A stretch of DNA of 64,000 nucleotides from Chryseobacterium daeguense DSM 19388 (GCF_000430825.1 NZ_AUMT01000002.1:372001-436000); one strand, 5' to 3'; positions 34,276 through 43,283 are shown, numbered from the stretch's first letter. Numbers and translations: made by a program. Notes: a model not told the origin generated them from the letters alone.

Positions 34276-34752
34276 TTATTTTAAAGTTGCTCTTTCCTGT
34301 GGGGTCATTGTTTTAGACTGTGATGCAAATCTTTTAATATAATTTTTCATAGAAGCGTTTTGCTTGCTGTAATTATTTAAAATAAATGCTTTATCATCTT
34401 TAAGGCTTCCTCTGTAGCCTACGATTTTTGGAATATTTTCCTGTACACTTAATCTTATTAATCTTAATTCGATATTATTAGGATTATTTTTAATGATGCT
34501 TTCAAGGCTTGTTGCACCGCTCTTTACAAGTGATTTCCTGTTTTGTTTGGCAATTTTTGCCTCCATGATCTTAGCGGCAGCTTTATAACCGTTTGTCACG
34601 ATATCAGAGCCGGACTGTTTTTCTGCAATATTAATAAACGCTTCGGTATTCGCATTTGATGCGTTGGCCTTTGCATAGCTGTTTCTTAATGCTTCCAGGT
34701 CAGTCTGAAAGAAAAACAAAAATGCAGTTAAAAGTGAGAGGATAAGTTTCAT
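34276..34752 (-). CDS. Secreted hypothetical protein (flexirubin cluster)
   Basis: A 158-aa, mostly helical protein with a short signal peptide (MKLILSLLTAFLFFFQ). The mature part (YAKANASNANTEAFINIAEKQSG, LIRLSVQENIPKIVGYRG) has no family that I recognise. The start overlaps the stop of the dehydratase-like gene by one base, so the two are co-translated. Conserved position in the cluster suggests an envelope role. Confidence 0.6.
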   Translation of the reverse strand: MKLILSLLTAFLFFFQTDLEALRNSYAKANASNANTEAFINIAEKQSGSDIVTNGYKAAAKIMEAKIAKQNRKSLVKSGATSLESIIKNNPNNIELRLIRLSVQENIPKIVGYRGSLKDDKAFILNNYSKQNASMKNYIKRFASQSKTMTPQERATLK

Positions 34753-35129
34753 TATACCAATTTTTGATAGTTTACTGACATTTTTAATGCAATAGTCTCG
34801 CCAAAAGAAGTTGTATTTTTTACTTTAATGAGATCATCAGTTTCATTAATCTCAAGCTGTAATTTCAAATCAGGTGTTTCAAAAGGATTAATAATGGCCA
34901 TGAATTTCACATTTGATGCTGATTTTAAGAATAATTTTAATCCTGTAAACTCTTCGGTAAGCTCTTTTACGATCTGCATCATGCAAACTCCCGGTGTCAC
35001 AGGATTTCCAGGAAAATGGCCCTTAAAAATATCATGGTTTTTGTTTAAGGAAATAGTTGCAATAAAGCTTCCGTTTTCCGTTTTTTCGTATGATTGTAGG
35101 ATGTAAAAGTCTGTAAGGATGGTTTGCAT
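34752..35129 (-). CDS. FabZ-like 3-hydroxyacyl-ACP dehydratase (flexirubin cluster)
   Basis: A 125-aa hotdog-fold protein. The catalytic-type motif HDIFKGHFPGNPVTPGVCMMQI (about residues 32-53) is the FabA/FabZ signature with the active-site His in GHFPG. The later acid is less clear in this short protein. Aryl polyene pathways need a dehydratase after each ketoreduction. Overlaps the next gene by one base. Confidence 0.8.
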   Translation of the reverse strand: MQTILTDFYILQSYEKTENGSFIATISLNKNHDIFKGHFPGNPVTPGVCMMQIVKELTEEFTGLKLFLKSASNVKFMAIINPFETPDLKLQLEINETDDLIKVKNTTSFGETIALKMSVNYQKLV

Positions 35130-35130
35130 T

Positions 35131-35766
35131 TTATTCTGTTTCAGTTATTTGAAATAGTTTTATATTGATGCTGAAATCTTTATGTTGGAGATTCAAGCTG
35201 TCCGCGAAGATATGTTTTTTTGCATCAAAAGTAAAATCGATTTTTTCCTTATTATTTTTTGTGTAAACTATTTGTTTCAGTAGCCCATTTTCTTTGTTGA
35301 AGAAAAGGTAATAGGACTTTTTATCTACTTTTGAAAGGTAAATTTTAGAATTTTCATTTTCAAAGCTTTCGCTTACAGGATATTGTCTTTTCAGGAGTTC
35401 CCGGAAGTCATTTTTTAAAAAGTTGATCACTATTTTTTTATCAAGATCAGGAAGTACATAATTAAGTTTAAAATTATCATTCGAAATTTCAAAATCAATC
35501 AATTTATTTCCAAAATCTGATGTCAAAACAACACGGTGGGTGTTTTCATTCAGTTTTTTTACAATCAAAATCCCGCTTACGTGATTTTTATAAATATCCA
35601 TCTGGCATTTATAGACATAGTCTTCATTTGAAGAAAAGTATAAATTTTCAAGCGTTTTTTCAGAATTGGGAATAGATTTTATGTTTTCCAGTTTGTATGC
35701 TTCACATGAGAAAAGCATTAAAAAAATCAGACTATAAACTGAATTCTGAAGCAGCAATCGGCGCAT
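35131..35766 (-). CDS. Putative lipoprotein, LolB-like by position (flexirubin cluster)
   Basis: A 211-aa protein starting at ATG 35766 (MRRLLLQNSVYSLIFLMLFSC), with a lipobox Cys at residue 21; a longer start at 35790 is possible. The mature part is beta-rich (VYKCQMDIYKNHVSGILIVKKL; YYLFFNKENGLLKQIVYT). The 5' end overlaps the lolA gene by 35 bases in another frame. Paired LolA and LolB-like lipoproteins occur in aryl polyene clusters, so an acceptor role for the pigment at the outer membrane is inferred. No direct family match was recognised. Confidence 0.65.
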   Translation of the reverse strand: MRRLLLQNSVYSLIFLMLFSCEAYKLENIKSIPNSEKTLENLYFSSNEDYVYKCQMDIYKNHVSGILIVKKLNENTHRVVLTSDFGNKLIDFEISNDNFKLNYVLPDLDKKIVINFLKNDFRELLKRQYPVSESFENENSKIYLSKVDKKSYYLFFNKENGLLKQIVYTKNNKEKIDFTFDAKKHIFADSLNLQHKDFSINIKLFQITETE

Positions 35767-36358
35767 TGATCTTTGTGTTTTTAAAAACAATATTTGTAGT
35801 ATCTCCCGAAGCTTCCGTCATATTAACCTGCGAAACCGTTGATTGGTTCTTAGGAAAATGCAATTCTATCTGCTTAATATATTTCAGCAATTGAGCTGAT
35901 TTCGGAGTAAATTTTGCAATATTTGAGCTTCCGTTTTTGAAATAGCTCACGGCAAATTCCGGATCATTGAACATCTGCCCGTTTGAGCTTCCTACAATCA
36001 GTTTATTTATTTTTTCAAAGGTTTTGCTTTTTGCATCTACAGAAGATTTTTTGCCCTGATCATTAATAAAAATTTTGTTATCCTTAAAAACAATGCTGTA
36101 CTGATAGGGCTTTGTATATTTCCAGCTCAGCATATTAGGAGATTTTAAAGACATTTTTCCGTAGGTAACGATGTTTTTATCCAGGAAATCCATTTTTTTA
36201 GTCTGTGTAAAATCACTCTGTAACGTTTTCATTTGTTTGGTTTCAGAAGAAATTTTTGTAACAAAAGCCTTCGCTTCCGCTCCGGACATTGCTGTATTTT
36301 GAGCAAAAATGAAGCTGGAAATCAGTAAAAATGCCCCGAAAGTAATATTTTTAAACAT
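35732..36358 (-). CDS. LolA-like outer membrane lipoprotein carrier (flexirubin cluster)
   Basis: A 208-aa periplasmic carrier: signal peptide MFKNITFGAFLLISSFIFAQ, then the LolA fold with TLQSDFTQTKKMDFLDKN, YGKMSLKSPNMLSWKYTKPYQYSIV and the C-terminal strands. The ATG at 36358 is preferred to one 39 bases upstream because it starts the signal peptide. A cluster-specific LolA would shuttle the hydrophobic pigment, or a lipidated form, across the periplasm; the housekeeping LolA is presumably elsewhere. Confidence 0.83.
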   Translation of the reverse strand: MFKNITFGAFLLISSFIFAQNTAMSGAEAKAFVTKISSETKQMKTLQSDFTQTKKMDFLDKNIVTYGKMSLKSPNMLSWKYTKPYQYSIVFKDNKIFINDQGKKSSVDAKSKTFEKINKLIVGSSNGQMFNDPEFAVSYFKNGSSNIAKFTPKSAQLLKYIKQIELHFPKNQSTVSQVNMTEASGDTTNIVFKNTKINAPIAASEFSL

Positions 36359-36398
36359 TATTTTATTTTTTAATCTGACCACAAAAATATCAAACACT

Positions 36399-37145
36399 TT
36401 AGCGGTTATGGTTAAAATTTTCCATTGTAAAAGTTGAGTACTTTTTATCTTTCAAAAATAGCAATAAATCTACCAAAACATTGTACGTTTTTTCCGAAGT
36501 GTCGTGAAGTAGAATGATACTTCCTTTTTTTATCCCTTTTGTAACTTTTTGGTAAATTTTTTTCTCATCATCTGTAATGGTGTCTAAAGAACGGACATTC
36601 CATCCAATGCTGGTTTTGTGAGTTCTTTTTATAGCTTTAGCAATATTCGGGTTGGTAACTCCAAATGGTGGACGGTAAAGATTCGTTTTAATATTTCCAT
36701 ATTTAAGAATAGTTTCATCACACTTTTCAATTTCTTCAACCATTTTCGAAGCAGATAAAAACCCTGTTGTATTGGAGTGTGAAAAGGTGTGATTTCCCAC
36801 AGTATGGCCTTCTGCAATGATTCTCTGAAATATTTCAGGATGTTTTTCAATCTGTTTTCCGATGCAGAAAAATGTGGCTTTTGTATTATTTTCTTTTAAA
36901 ATATCTAAAAATTTAGGAGTAAATTCCGTAGGACCATCATCAAATGTCAGTGCAACTTCTTTGATTTTCGTCCTTTTATGAATAATGCTGTTTACAAAAT
37001 ATCCAAGCGTGATATCAAATGAACCCCAAGCTAAAACAGCTGTAAATCCAAGAAAACAAAAGAAATATAACCAAAAACCTCCGTGAAACGCATAAATCAG
37101 GACGTTACAGAAAAGATAAAATAGGATAAATGGGTAATGTTTCAT
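36399..37145 (-). CDS. Polysaccharide deacetylase-family protein (flexirubin cluster)
   Basis: A 248-aa NodB-type enzyme with two N-terminal membrane segments (about residues 5-48). Catalytic motifs are present: TFDDGP, the metal-binding HTFSHS (HxxxH), RPPFG and LLHD. NodB-like enzymes remove acetyl groups from sugars. In this cluster it might deacetylate a sugar or another acyl group on the pigment carrier; that is inference. It is placed between the chain-length factor and lolA genes in the same orientation. Confidence 0.85.
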   Translation of the reverse strand: MKHYPFILFYLFCNVLIYAFHGGFWLYFFCFLGFTAVLAWGSFDITLGYFVNSIIHKRTKIKEVALTFDDGPTEFTPKFLDILKENNTKATFFCIGKQIEKHPEIFQRIIAEGHTVGNHTFSHSNTTGFLSASKMVEEIEKCDETILKYGNIKTNLYRPPFGVTNPNIAKAIKRTHKTSIGWNVRSLDTITDDEKKIYQKVTKGIKKGSIILLHDTSEKTYNVLVDLLLFLKDKKYSTFTMENFNHNR

Positions 37146-37170
37146 GAATATGATTATTTAATATCTAAAT

Positions 37171-37195
37171 CTAACAGGTTTTCAAAACCTGTTAG
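37171..37195. repeat. AACAGG palindrome
   Basis: CTAACAGGTTTT (37171-37182), one base, AAAACCTGTTAG (37184-37195). A perfect 12-bp inverted repeat, of the CTAACAGGTTTT kind scattered through flavobacterial genomes. Confidence 0.75.
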
Positions 37196-37214
37196 GTTTT
37201 ATATTGATGAGCAA

Positions 37215-38276
37215 TTAAGTTCTTTTCAATAAAACCAAGCTATGATCATTTCCGCCCAAGTGGTTATAAAGCAAAATATTTTTTACTTCATCTTTTTTTA
37301 CAGAATTGATCATCATCACTTCAGGAATTTCCTGTTTTTTTAGGATATGACAAGCCATAAATGTTGAAAAACCACTTGCGGTATTGAATTCTCCGCTTAA
37401 ATGCTTAAAATATAATAAAGCTGAATTTTCAAATAAATCCATTGCTTTTGTATAATAAACATCAGATTTTGCATCTCCGCTGAAACCTAATACTACTGCA
37501 TCGATATCTGAAGCTGCGGCATCATTTTTAGATAAAAAATCCTCAATAAATTGTTGCGTTTCCTCTATATTTATTCTACTGATGATTTGGATATCTTTTA
37601 GTTGAGCATAAGAATTTTCTGTTTTATCTTTTCCTACAACAAAAAAACTTGAACCTTCACCCCAGATAACCCCATCGGTTGTTGAGTTAAGGTAATCAAC
37701 GGGAAGATTTTCTTCTTTTTTAATGGTATCGTTTATTTTATACAATTCCATTGTTCTGTTGGTCTGCTCATCTGTAGAGCCCACCAAAACATTTTCTGCT
37801 TCACCGTCATTAATTTGCAATTTTGCATCTAAAAAAGAAAATTCCAGTGAGGAAGAAGTGTTCACATAAGTGAAGTTATAAGCATGACATTGCAGGCCCA
37901 GTGCGATTTGACCCGCAACAGTATTGTGAGTGGACTGGATGAAAAAAGTAGGAGTTAAAAACTCTTCATTATTTTCAATCACATTTTTAAGGAATTTTTC
38001 TGAATCCTGCGAACATCCCATTCCTGTGCCGACTATAATAGCATCAGGATTTTCAATTCCTGCTTCTTTCAATGCATATTGAGAGGCTACAGAGCTCATT
38101 TTTACCGTTTTGGACATCCTCCTGATCATTGCGGGAGGAATAAATTCCTTGTAATTTGGGTCAATAGCATTGATAACCTGAACTGAGTTTTCGGGTTTTA
38201 AATGCTGAAAAAAAATTTCATTCAAACTGTCCTGAGCCGAGATGCATGCGGCACTGTTGATGTAAACTGCGCTCAT
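37215..38276 (-). CDS. Ketosynthase-like chain-length factor (flexirubin cluster)
   Basis: A 353-aa thiolase-fold protein starting at ATG 38276, in a 4-base ATGA overlap with the preceding ketosynthase. The KS active-site Cys is replaced by Ser141 (YVNTSSSLEF aligned with STACSSAAN), and both catalytic His regions are lost (VVLGFSGDAK instead of VHGTATP; KHLSGEFNTAS instead of KAFTGHTLAA). It must therefore be the non-catalytic partner (KS-beta) of the neighbouring ketosynthase, which would set chain length, as in the aryl polyene KS/CLF heterodimer. Confidence 0.85.
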   Translation of the reverse strand: MSAVYINSAACISAQDSLNEIFFQHLKPENSVQVINAIDPNYKEFIPPAMIRRMSKTVKMSSVASQYALKEAGIENPDAIIVGTGMGCSQDSEKFLKNVIENNEEFLTPTFFIQSTHNTVAGQIALGLQCHAYNFTYVNTSSSLEFSFLDAKLQINDGEAENVLVGSTDEQTNRTMELYKINDTIKKEENLPVDYLNSTTDGVIWGEGSSFFVVGKDKTENSYAQLKDIQIISRINIEETQQFIEDFLSKNDAAASDIDAVVLGFSGDAKSDVYYTKAMDLFENSALLYFKHLSGEFNTASGFSTFMACHILKKQEIPEVMMINSVKKDEVKNILLYNHLGGNDHSLVLLKRT

Positions 38277-39472
38277 GATTTTGAGAAAATTAAAGTTGAA
38301 CAATTCCCGCCAAAACCAAAGGAATTGGAAAGGACGTGATTAATATTTTTCTCTTTTAATTCAGTAACGGGTGTCAAATCAAACTCTTGCATTTTTGTTT
38401 TGAAATTCAGATTTGGAAAAATGACATTATGTTGGATGGCCAGTAATGAGTACACCGCTTCAATTCCTGCAGCAGCAGCCAAAGTATGACCCGTAAAAGC
38501 CTTTGTAGAGCTGAATTCCGGGACATTGTTTTCTCCAAAAATTCTGATCATTGCGATACCTTCGGAGAGGTCATTATTAGGGGTTGCTGTTCCGTGAACA
38601 TTGATATAATCAATATTTTCTTTGCTTAAACCTGACACTTTCAATGCTTTTTCCATGGCTAAATACGCTCCCTGACCATTCTCAGAAGAAGCTGTCTGAT
38701 GGTGCGCATCATTGGCATTTCCGTATCCGGAAAGGTAACCTATTACCTTCTTATTTTCTTTTTTAACAATCTCATCAGATTCCAAAACGAGGAAAGCAGC
38801 AGCTTCACCCAGGTTGAGACCTTTTCTGTTGTTATCGAAAGGAGTATTGTAAGAATCTGTAAGGATCATAAGGGTATTGAATCCATTCAAAGTGAACTTG
38901 GAAAGAGAATCTGTACCACCAACGATCACCCGGTCCAAAACTCCGTTTTTAATGAGCCTGGCACCCATCATAATTGCATTCGCAGCTGATGAACAGGCTG
39001 TACTGATGGTAGAAACCATACCTTTCAGCCCCAGATAATCTGCAATGGCTAATGATGAACTTCCGGCATCATGAGAGTCTATATATTTTTGCTTTTCAGG
39101 GAAATCTTCATAGCAGTAGAAGTATTTTTCGGTGACATCCATTCCACCTACGCTGGTGGAAGAAATCAGGCCTGTTTTATACTCATTCATATTGGAAATA
39201 CCTGCGCTTTCCACGGCTTCTTTTGCTGCAACCATACCTAATAAAGATGTTCTTGTAACATTGTTTTCTTCTTTCAGCTGAAGCTTTTCTGCAAGCTCTT
39301 CATTAGACAATTTTACTTCGCCCGTTTTTATTGTTCCTGCATGGCGGGTTTCAAAAAACTGAATGTCTGAAATTCCATGTTTTCCGGATTTTAACGAAAT
39401 AAAATTTTCTTCCACGTTGTTTCCAATGGAAGAAATGATGCCCATTCCTGTTATGGCAATTTTTTGACCCAT
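38273..39472 (-). CDS. Ketosynthase alpha partner, FabF-like (flexirubin cluster)
   Basis: A 399-aa ketosynthase starting at ATG 39472 (MGQKIAITGMG). The triad is intact: Cys160 in STACSSAAN, His293 in NVHGTATPNND and His329 in KAFTGHTLAAAAG. It overlaps the catalytically dead partner gene by 4 bases, which supports equal expression of the two subunits. Expected to perform the iterative condensation of the aryl polyene on ACP. Confidence 0.93.
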   Translation of the reverse strand: MGQKIAITGMGIISSIGNNVEENFISLKSGKHGISDIQFFETRHAGTIKTGEVKLSNEELAEKLQLKEENNVTRTSLLGMVAAKEAVESAGISNMNEYKTGLISSTSVGGMDVTEKYFYCYEDFPEKQKYIDSHDAGSSSLAIADYLGLKGMVSTISTACSSAANAIMMGARLIKNGVLDRVIVGGTDSLSKFTLNGFNTLMILTDSYNTPFDNNRKGLNLGEAAAFLVLESDEIVKKENKKVIGYLSGYGNANDAHHQTASSENGQGAYLAMEKALKVSGLSKENIDYINVHGTATPNNDLSEGIAMIRIFGENNVPEFSSTKAFTGHTLAAAAGIEAVYSLLAIQHNVIFPNLNFKTKMQEFDLTPVTELKEKNINHVLSNSFGFGGNCSTLIFSKS

Positions 39473-39480
39473 TTTTACGA

Positions 39481-39548
39481 AATGTAACAATGTATCAGTA
39501 ACAGTTTACCAATTGCTAGACTGTTACACTGACGCATTGGTATATTAA
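39481..39548. repeat. KS/ACP-border repeat, copy C
   Basis: Left arm TGTAACAATGTATC...CAGTTTACCAAT and right arm ACTGTTACACTGACGCATTGGTATATT form an imperfect inverted repeat between ACP2 and the KS gene. Same family as copies at 25790, 27390 and 39826. Confidence 0.7.
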
Positions 39549-39549
39549 T

Positions 39550-39807
39550 TTATTTTGTTCTGTTTTCTTCAATAAATTTCGCCATTGTTTCGATAGATGC
39601 GAAAATTTCCTTTCCTTTTTTAGGATCGGCTAATTTTATCCCATATTCTTTGTCAAGAAGAACAATTAATTCCAGAGCGTCAATAGAATCCAACCCAAGA
39701 CCTCCTCCGAATAATGGATCCGTATCTTTGATTTCATCTATCGCAACATCCTCAAGATTAAGAACTTCGATAATTTTGTGTTTTAATTCTTCTCTTAAAT
39801 TTTCCAT
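39550..39807 (-). CDS. Acyl carrier protein 2 (flexirubin cluster)
   Basis: An 85-aa carrier protein with the phosphopantetheine serine in LGLDSIDALELIV (about residue 41). An acidic helix 2 and the loop DPLFGGGLGLDS are typical of PKS/aryl polyene ACPs. The gene lies upstream of the KS/CLF pair in the same direction, so it is probably their carrier. Confidence 0.92.
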   Translation of the reverse strand: MENLREELKHKIIEVLNLEDVAIDEIKDTDPLFGGGLGLDSIDALELIVLLDKEYGIKLADPKKGKEIFASIETMAKFIEENRTK

Positions 39808-39825
39808 AAAAATTATTTTAATGTG

Positions 39826-39900
39826 CCAATGCAGCAGTTTACCAATCTACCAATGGATAACCACAAATTATTGTTACATTGTTATATTATTAAAATTGTT
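39826..39900. repeat. KS/ACP-border repeat, copy D
   Basis: CAGTTTACCAAT and ATTGTTACATTGTTA arms in the gap between the half-KS and ACP2 genes. The most degenerate of the four copies. Confidence 0.55.
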
Positions 39901-39903
39901 TTA

Positions 39904-40443
39904 TTACAAACTAAGCAAATATACGAAAGCATAATAACTTTCCTGATATAGTTCTACCCAGCCGCACAATACTTTTTCAGCTTTTCCGGACTGTAAGATC
40001 TGCTCTGAATAGTCATTTAAAAATTTTTCATCAAATTCATCCAGAACAAAAAAAGCATTCTCTGTCTGCATTTTATGTTTAATGCTGATTTCCCCCATAC
40101 AGATATTCGGTAAAGTGTACACGAAAACCGCGGGGCTTGGGAAATAATTCTCCTGAGAATTAATACTTTCCTGATATTTGAAATCGGTGTCTAAGCTTGA
40201 AGATTTATTGGCGAAAACTATGGCCGTTCTGCTGTGATCTTCGTTTTTTAAAATCATTTCAGACGCCAGAAAAGCGAGTTTGCTTAAGCTATCCATTTTA
40301 TGAAATTTCGGATAGTTTAAATCTAAACTTTTATAAGCTTCCTTTGCGAAATCTGAAAAATTTTCAGTTTGGGATTCAAAAATAACATTATGATTGAGGC
40401 AGATTTTTGAATTTTCTATGGTGCAGATGTCTGTTTTCTTCAT
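39904..40443 (-). CDS. Half-size ketosynthase-like protein (flexirubin cluster)
   Basis: A 179-aa protein resembling only the N-terminal half of a ketosynthase (PF13723-like, Ketoacyl-synt_2): [22 protein letters not shown], then [34 protein letters not shown]. No catalytic His half exists. The Cys in PNICMGEIS does not lie in the usual ACSS context. A standing-alone chain-length or docking subunit is possible. It lies 11 bases after a complete KS gene. Confidence 0.7.
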   Translation of the reverse strand: MKKTDICTIENSKICLNHNVIFESQTENFSDFAKEAYKSLDLNYPKFHKMDSLSKLAFLASEMILKNEDHSRTAIVFANKSSSLDTDFKYQESINSQENYFPSPAVFVYTLPNICMGEISIKHKMQTENAFFVLDEFDEKFLNDYSEQILQSGKAEKVLCGWVELYQESYYAFVYLLSL

Positions 40444-40454
40444 TGTTTTCCTTT

Positions 40455-41603
40455 TTACATTTTCTCCAAAACAATTGCCGAATTACATCCTCCAAAACCG
40501 GATGCTGTTTTCAAAATATATTTGATTTCTGCGGGTTTATTTTCCTTAATAATATTTAAGGATTGAGAAATTCCTGGCTCCTTATAGTTTTTTGATGGGA
40601 GTAAGGTACTTTTCAAAGCACTTTCCATAGAAATAATACTTTCTAAAAGGCCCGATGCCCCCAAACAATGTCCGTAATACCCCTTCATACTGTTCAAGGG
40701 AATGTTTTGTAACTCCATTCTGTTGAAGGCGATGGCTTCCATTTCGTCGTTATATATTGTTGCCGTTCCGTGTGCTGAAATAAAATCAATTTTTTCTGCA
40801 GGAAGCATGGCTTCTGACATTGCATTTTTGATACTGGCAAATAAACCGTCACCCGTTCTTGAAGGCCCGGAAATATGATTGGCATCGTTAACAGAAGAAT
40901 CACCTAATACTTTAAAACTAAATTTTTCGTTTTGATTTAATTCTGAAGTAATGTAGACTGCTGCTGCCGCTTCCCCAAGATTAATTCCGTTGCGGGTTCT
41001 ATCATAAGGCTTGCAAGGTTCAGCTCCTATTGCCTGGAAAGAATTAAAGCCCGAAATCACAAATTCAGAAATCTCATCTCCGGCAATTACAAAAGCATCT
41101 TTATATTTTCCTGCCTGAATCATATTTTTTGCAACGGCAATGGCCATTACCCCGGAAACACAGGCATTGGAAACCACGATAGGATTGGTCTTAAATCCAA
41201 AAAAGCCAGCAATTTTTTTAGCTAAACCCGAAAGAAAAGCCCCTTCCGGCAAAGCAGACTGATTTTTTAGTAAGCTGATATTTCCTTTTGTTGTAGATAA
41301 AATAAAGGCGGTTTCATCTGTAATCTCATGTTTTTCAATCAAAGGTTTCAGGCTTAACAAAAACATTTTTTCAAGTCTTGTAAATTCTGAATTATTATTC
41401 TGAGCTGAGTCGAAGAATTTATCAAACTCTTCTTCCAGTTTTTCAGAATCAATTTTTGAAACATAAAAGGCATCCTCACTTTCTATGGTTTTATGTAAGG
41501 CCACGCCGGATTTTCCTTCTAAAAGAGCATTCCAGTTTGAAGAAACGTCAAAACCTAAAGGCGTAACGCAGCTGTAATCTGTAATATAAATGTCCTTTCT
41601 CAT
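40455..41603 (-). CDS. Beta-ketoacyl-ACP synthase (flexirubin cluster)
   Basis: A 382-aa ketosynthase with Cys148 in SNACVSGVM, His278 in [11 protein letters not shown] and His312 in [12 protein letters not shown], so it is catalytically complete. Sequence around the active site (NACVSG) differs from that of the other two cluster KS (ACASG, ACSSA), suggesting a different acyl substrate, perhaps priming. The start overlaps the thioesterase stop by one base. Confidence 0.92.
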   Translation of the reverse strand: MRKDIYITDYSCVTPLGFDVSSNWNALLEGKSGVALHKTIESEDAFYVSKIDSEKLEEEFDKFFDSAQNNNSEFTRLEKMFLLSLKPLIEKHEITDETAFILSTTKGNISLLKNQSALPEGAFLSGLAKKIAGFFGFKTNPIVVSNACVSGVMAIAVAKNMIQAGKYKDAFVIAGDEISEFVISGFNSFQAIGAEPCKPYDRTRNGINLGEAAAAVYITSELNQNEKFSFKVLGDSSVNDANHISGPSRTGDGLFASIKNAMSEAMLPAEKIDFISAHGTATIYNDEMEAIAFNRMELQNIPLNSMKGYYGHCLGASGLLESIISMESALKSTLLPSKNYKEPGISQSLNIIKENKPAEIKYILKTASGFGGCNSAIVLEKM

Positions 41604-42028
41604 TATAACCCCATCTTATCTTTCCAGGCCTGAAAAAACTCAGGATTATACAGGCATAAATTATTATCTGAATCCAGAAAAACCTGAATGGTTTCCCCTG
41701 AACAGACTAATTTATTTTCTTCATTAAACAGTTCATATCTGTAAATTAATTTCGCTGAATTAGAATTCACGAAAGTGGTTACTATATTGAATGTTTCACC
41801 ATATTTTAAAGGAAGAAAATGCTCGCACGTGCTCTTTACAATTGGTGTTACATATCCGGCATTCTGAATGTCAAGATACGTTAACCCATGCTGCCTCCCG
41901 AAAGCTTCTCTGCCGTCCTCAAAATATACGATATAATGCCCGTGCCAGACAATTCCCAACGGATCTGTTTCGTTGAATCTTACCCGTACTTTTTCTGTAC
42001 AGCTTAGTATATTTTCTTTAGACTGCAT
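41603..42028 (-). CDS. 4HBT-type acyl-CoA/ACP thioesterase (flexirubin cluster)
   Basis: A 141-aa hotdog thioesterase. The active-site pattern is FNETDPLGIVWHGHYIVYFED (D-x-x-G-x-V-x-H-x-x-Y type), near residues 19-39. The ATG at 42028 is preferred: it overlaps the permease stop by 11 bases, while the longer reading would run 89 bases into that gene. It could release polyene or edit misprimed ACPs. Confidence 0.83.
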   Translation of the reverse strand: MQSKENILSCTEKVRVRFNETDPLGIVWHGHYIVYFEDGREAFGRQHGLTYLDIQNAGYVTPIVKSTCEHFLPLKYGETFNIVTTFVNSNSAKLIYRYELFNEENKLVCSGETIQVFLDSDNNLCLYNPEFFQAWKDKMGL

Positions 42029-43283
42029 TCTGTTTTCTTTCGTAAAATAGTGAAATTGCCACCATGGCAACGTAAAATAAAAATAAGAAAATAAGTTTAT
42101 TTGCAATGCTGCCGATTCCGCTGTTTCTTAAAATGATATCGTAATAAGCATTCAACCCCCAGTTCATGGGAGAAAATTTTGCAATAGTCTGCATAAAATC
42201 CGGCATCAGGAATACCGGAACCCAAATTCCGCCAATGGCTGCAAGAACTACTACGGATGTGGCTCCAAACGGTGCAGATTGTTCCTGTGTATCTGCAATG
42301 GTTCCCAATAGTACCCCAAACCCGATAGCCGCCAATCCCGCAAAAATAGTGACAACAATAAGCGGAAACATTTTTCCTGTAACGTCAAACTGTGGTAAAT
42401 CCATGTAAGGGAAAAGATAAATTCCCACGGCAACCATCAGTAAAAACTGTATCACACAAATGATAAGGTAAGTAAATGTTTTTCCCAAAATATGTACAAA
42501 ATACGGAGTAGGGCTTATTCTGGCCCTTACACTTGTACCTTGGCTTTTTTCTTTAACTAAATTAATAGACAAAGGCACCACAATAAAGAAAATGGCAAAC
42601 AAAGCCCAGGCAGGAACGTTATGCTGAACAGAATTCGGCATTACATCGTCTGCTTTTTTCGGGGTGATTTCTTTGAAGCTTATTAAATTTTTATTTTCTT
42701 CCAGGTTTTCGGTAGTTCCGAGCTGATCCTGAAAAGATTTGTATATCTTTTTATTTTCGATTTCAAAAACCATCTTATCTACGGAGCTCATTACAGAACT
42801 TTTGAAGCCGGAATTGACGGCCGGATCAAAATAAAGATGAATTTCTTTTGCTTTCGATACAGGTTTTTTGGTTGCTGCAGAATCCGTTTCCAGCCCAAAA
42901 GAGCTTACAATGGTCTGTACTTTTGATTCTATATTTGAATTTAAATCTTTCGTTAGATTTTCAGGAATAACAATTGCCATCTGGTATTCTCCGGAGAAAA
43001 CCGCTTCCTGCGCAGATTTTTCGTTATAATTTGTCAGAAGCTGGAACGTTTTGCTGTTTTCCAGTTCCTGTTTTATGTTTTTTGAAACCTCAGATTTATC
43101 ATTATCAATAAAGATGATCGGGATTTTTGAGCCTTCAAGATTTTTGAAAGTAGAATCCTGGATCAGGGTAATCGTCACAATCAACAATAACGGCATCACG
43201 AAAATGATCACAATTCCCCCGATATCTCTTTTCAGCAAAAGGATTTCTTTTACGAAGCTTCTCCACAGTTTATACAACAACAT
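42018..43283 (-). CDS. ABC-2 type transporter permease (flexirubin cluster)
   Basis: A 421-aa integral membrane protein. One helix near the N-terminus (residues 20-42) is followed by a large extracytoplasmic domain (about 45-225), then five to six helices (ALFAIFFIVVPLSINLV ... FIVVTIFAGLAAIGFGVLLGTIAD). The layout is that of the YhgE/Pip or DrrB-like ABC-2 exporters. It overlaps the ATPase gene by 14 bases. Export of the pigment or a precursor is inferred. Confidence 0.88.
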   Translation of the reverse strand: MLLYKLWRSFVKEILLLKRDIGGIVIIFVMPLLLIVTITLIQDSTFKNLEGSKIPIIFIDNDKSEVSKNIKQELENSKTFQLLTNYNEKSAQEAVFSGEYQMAIVIPENLTKDLNSNIESKVQTIVSSFGLETDSAATKKPVSKAKEIHLYFDPAVNSGFKSSVMSSVDKMVFEIENKKIYKSFQDQLGTTENLEENKNLISFKEITPKKADDVMPNSVQHNVPAWALFAIFFIVVPLSINLVKEKSQGTSVRARISPTPYFVHILGKTFTYLIICVIQFLLMVAVGIYLFPYMDLPQFDVTGKMFPLIVVTIFAGLAAIGFGVLLGTIADTQEQSAPFGATSVVVLAAIGGIWVPVFLMPDFMQTIAKFSPMNWGLNAYYDIILRNSGIGSIANKLIFLFLFYVAMVAISLFYERKQNAV

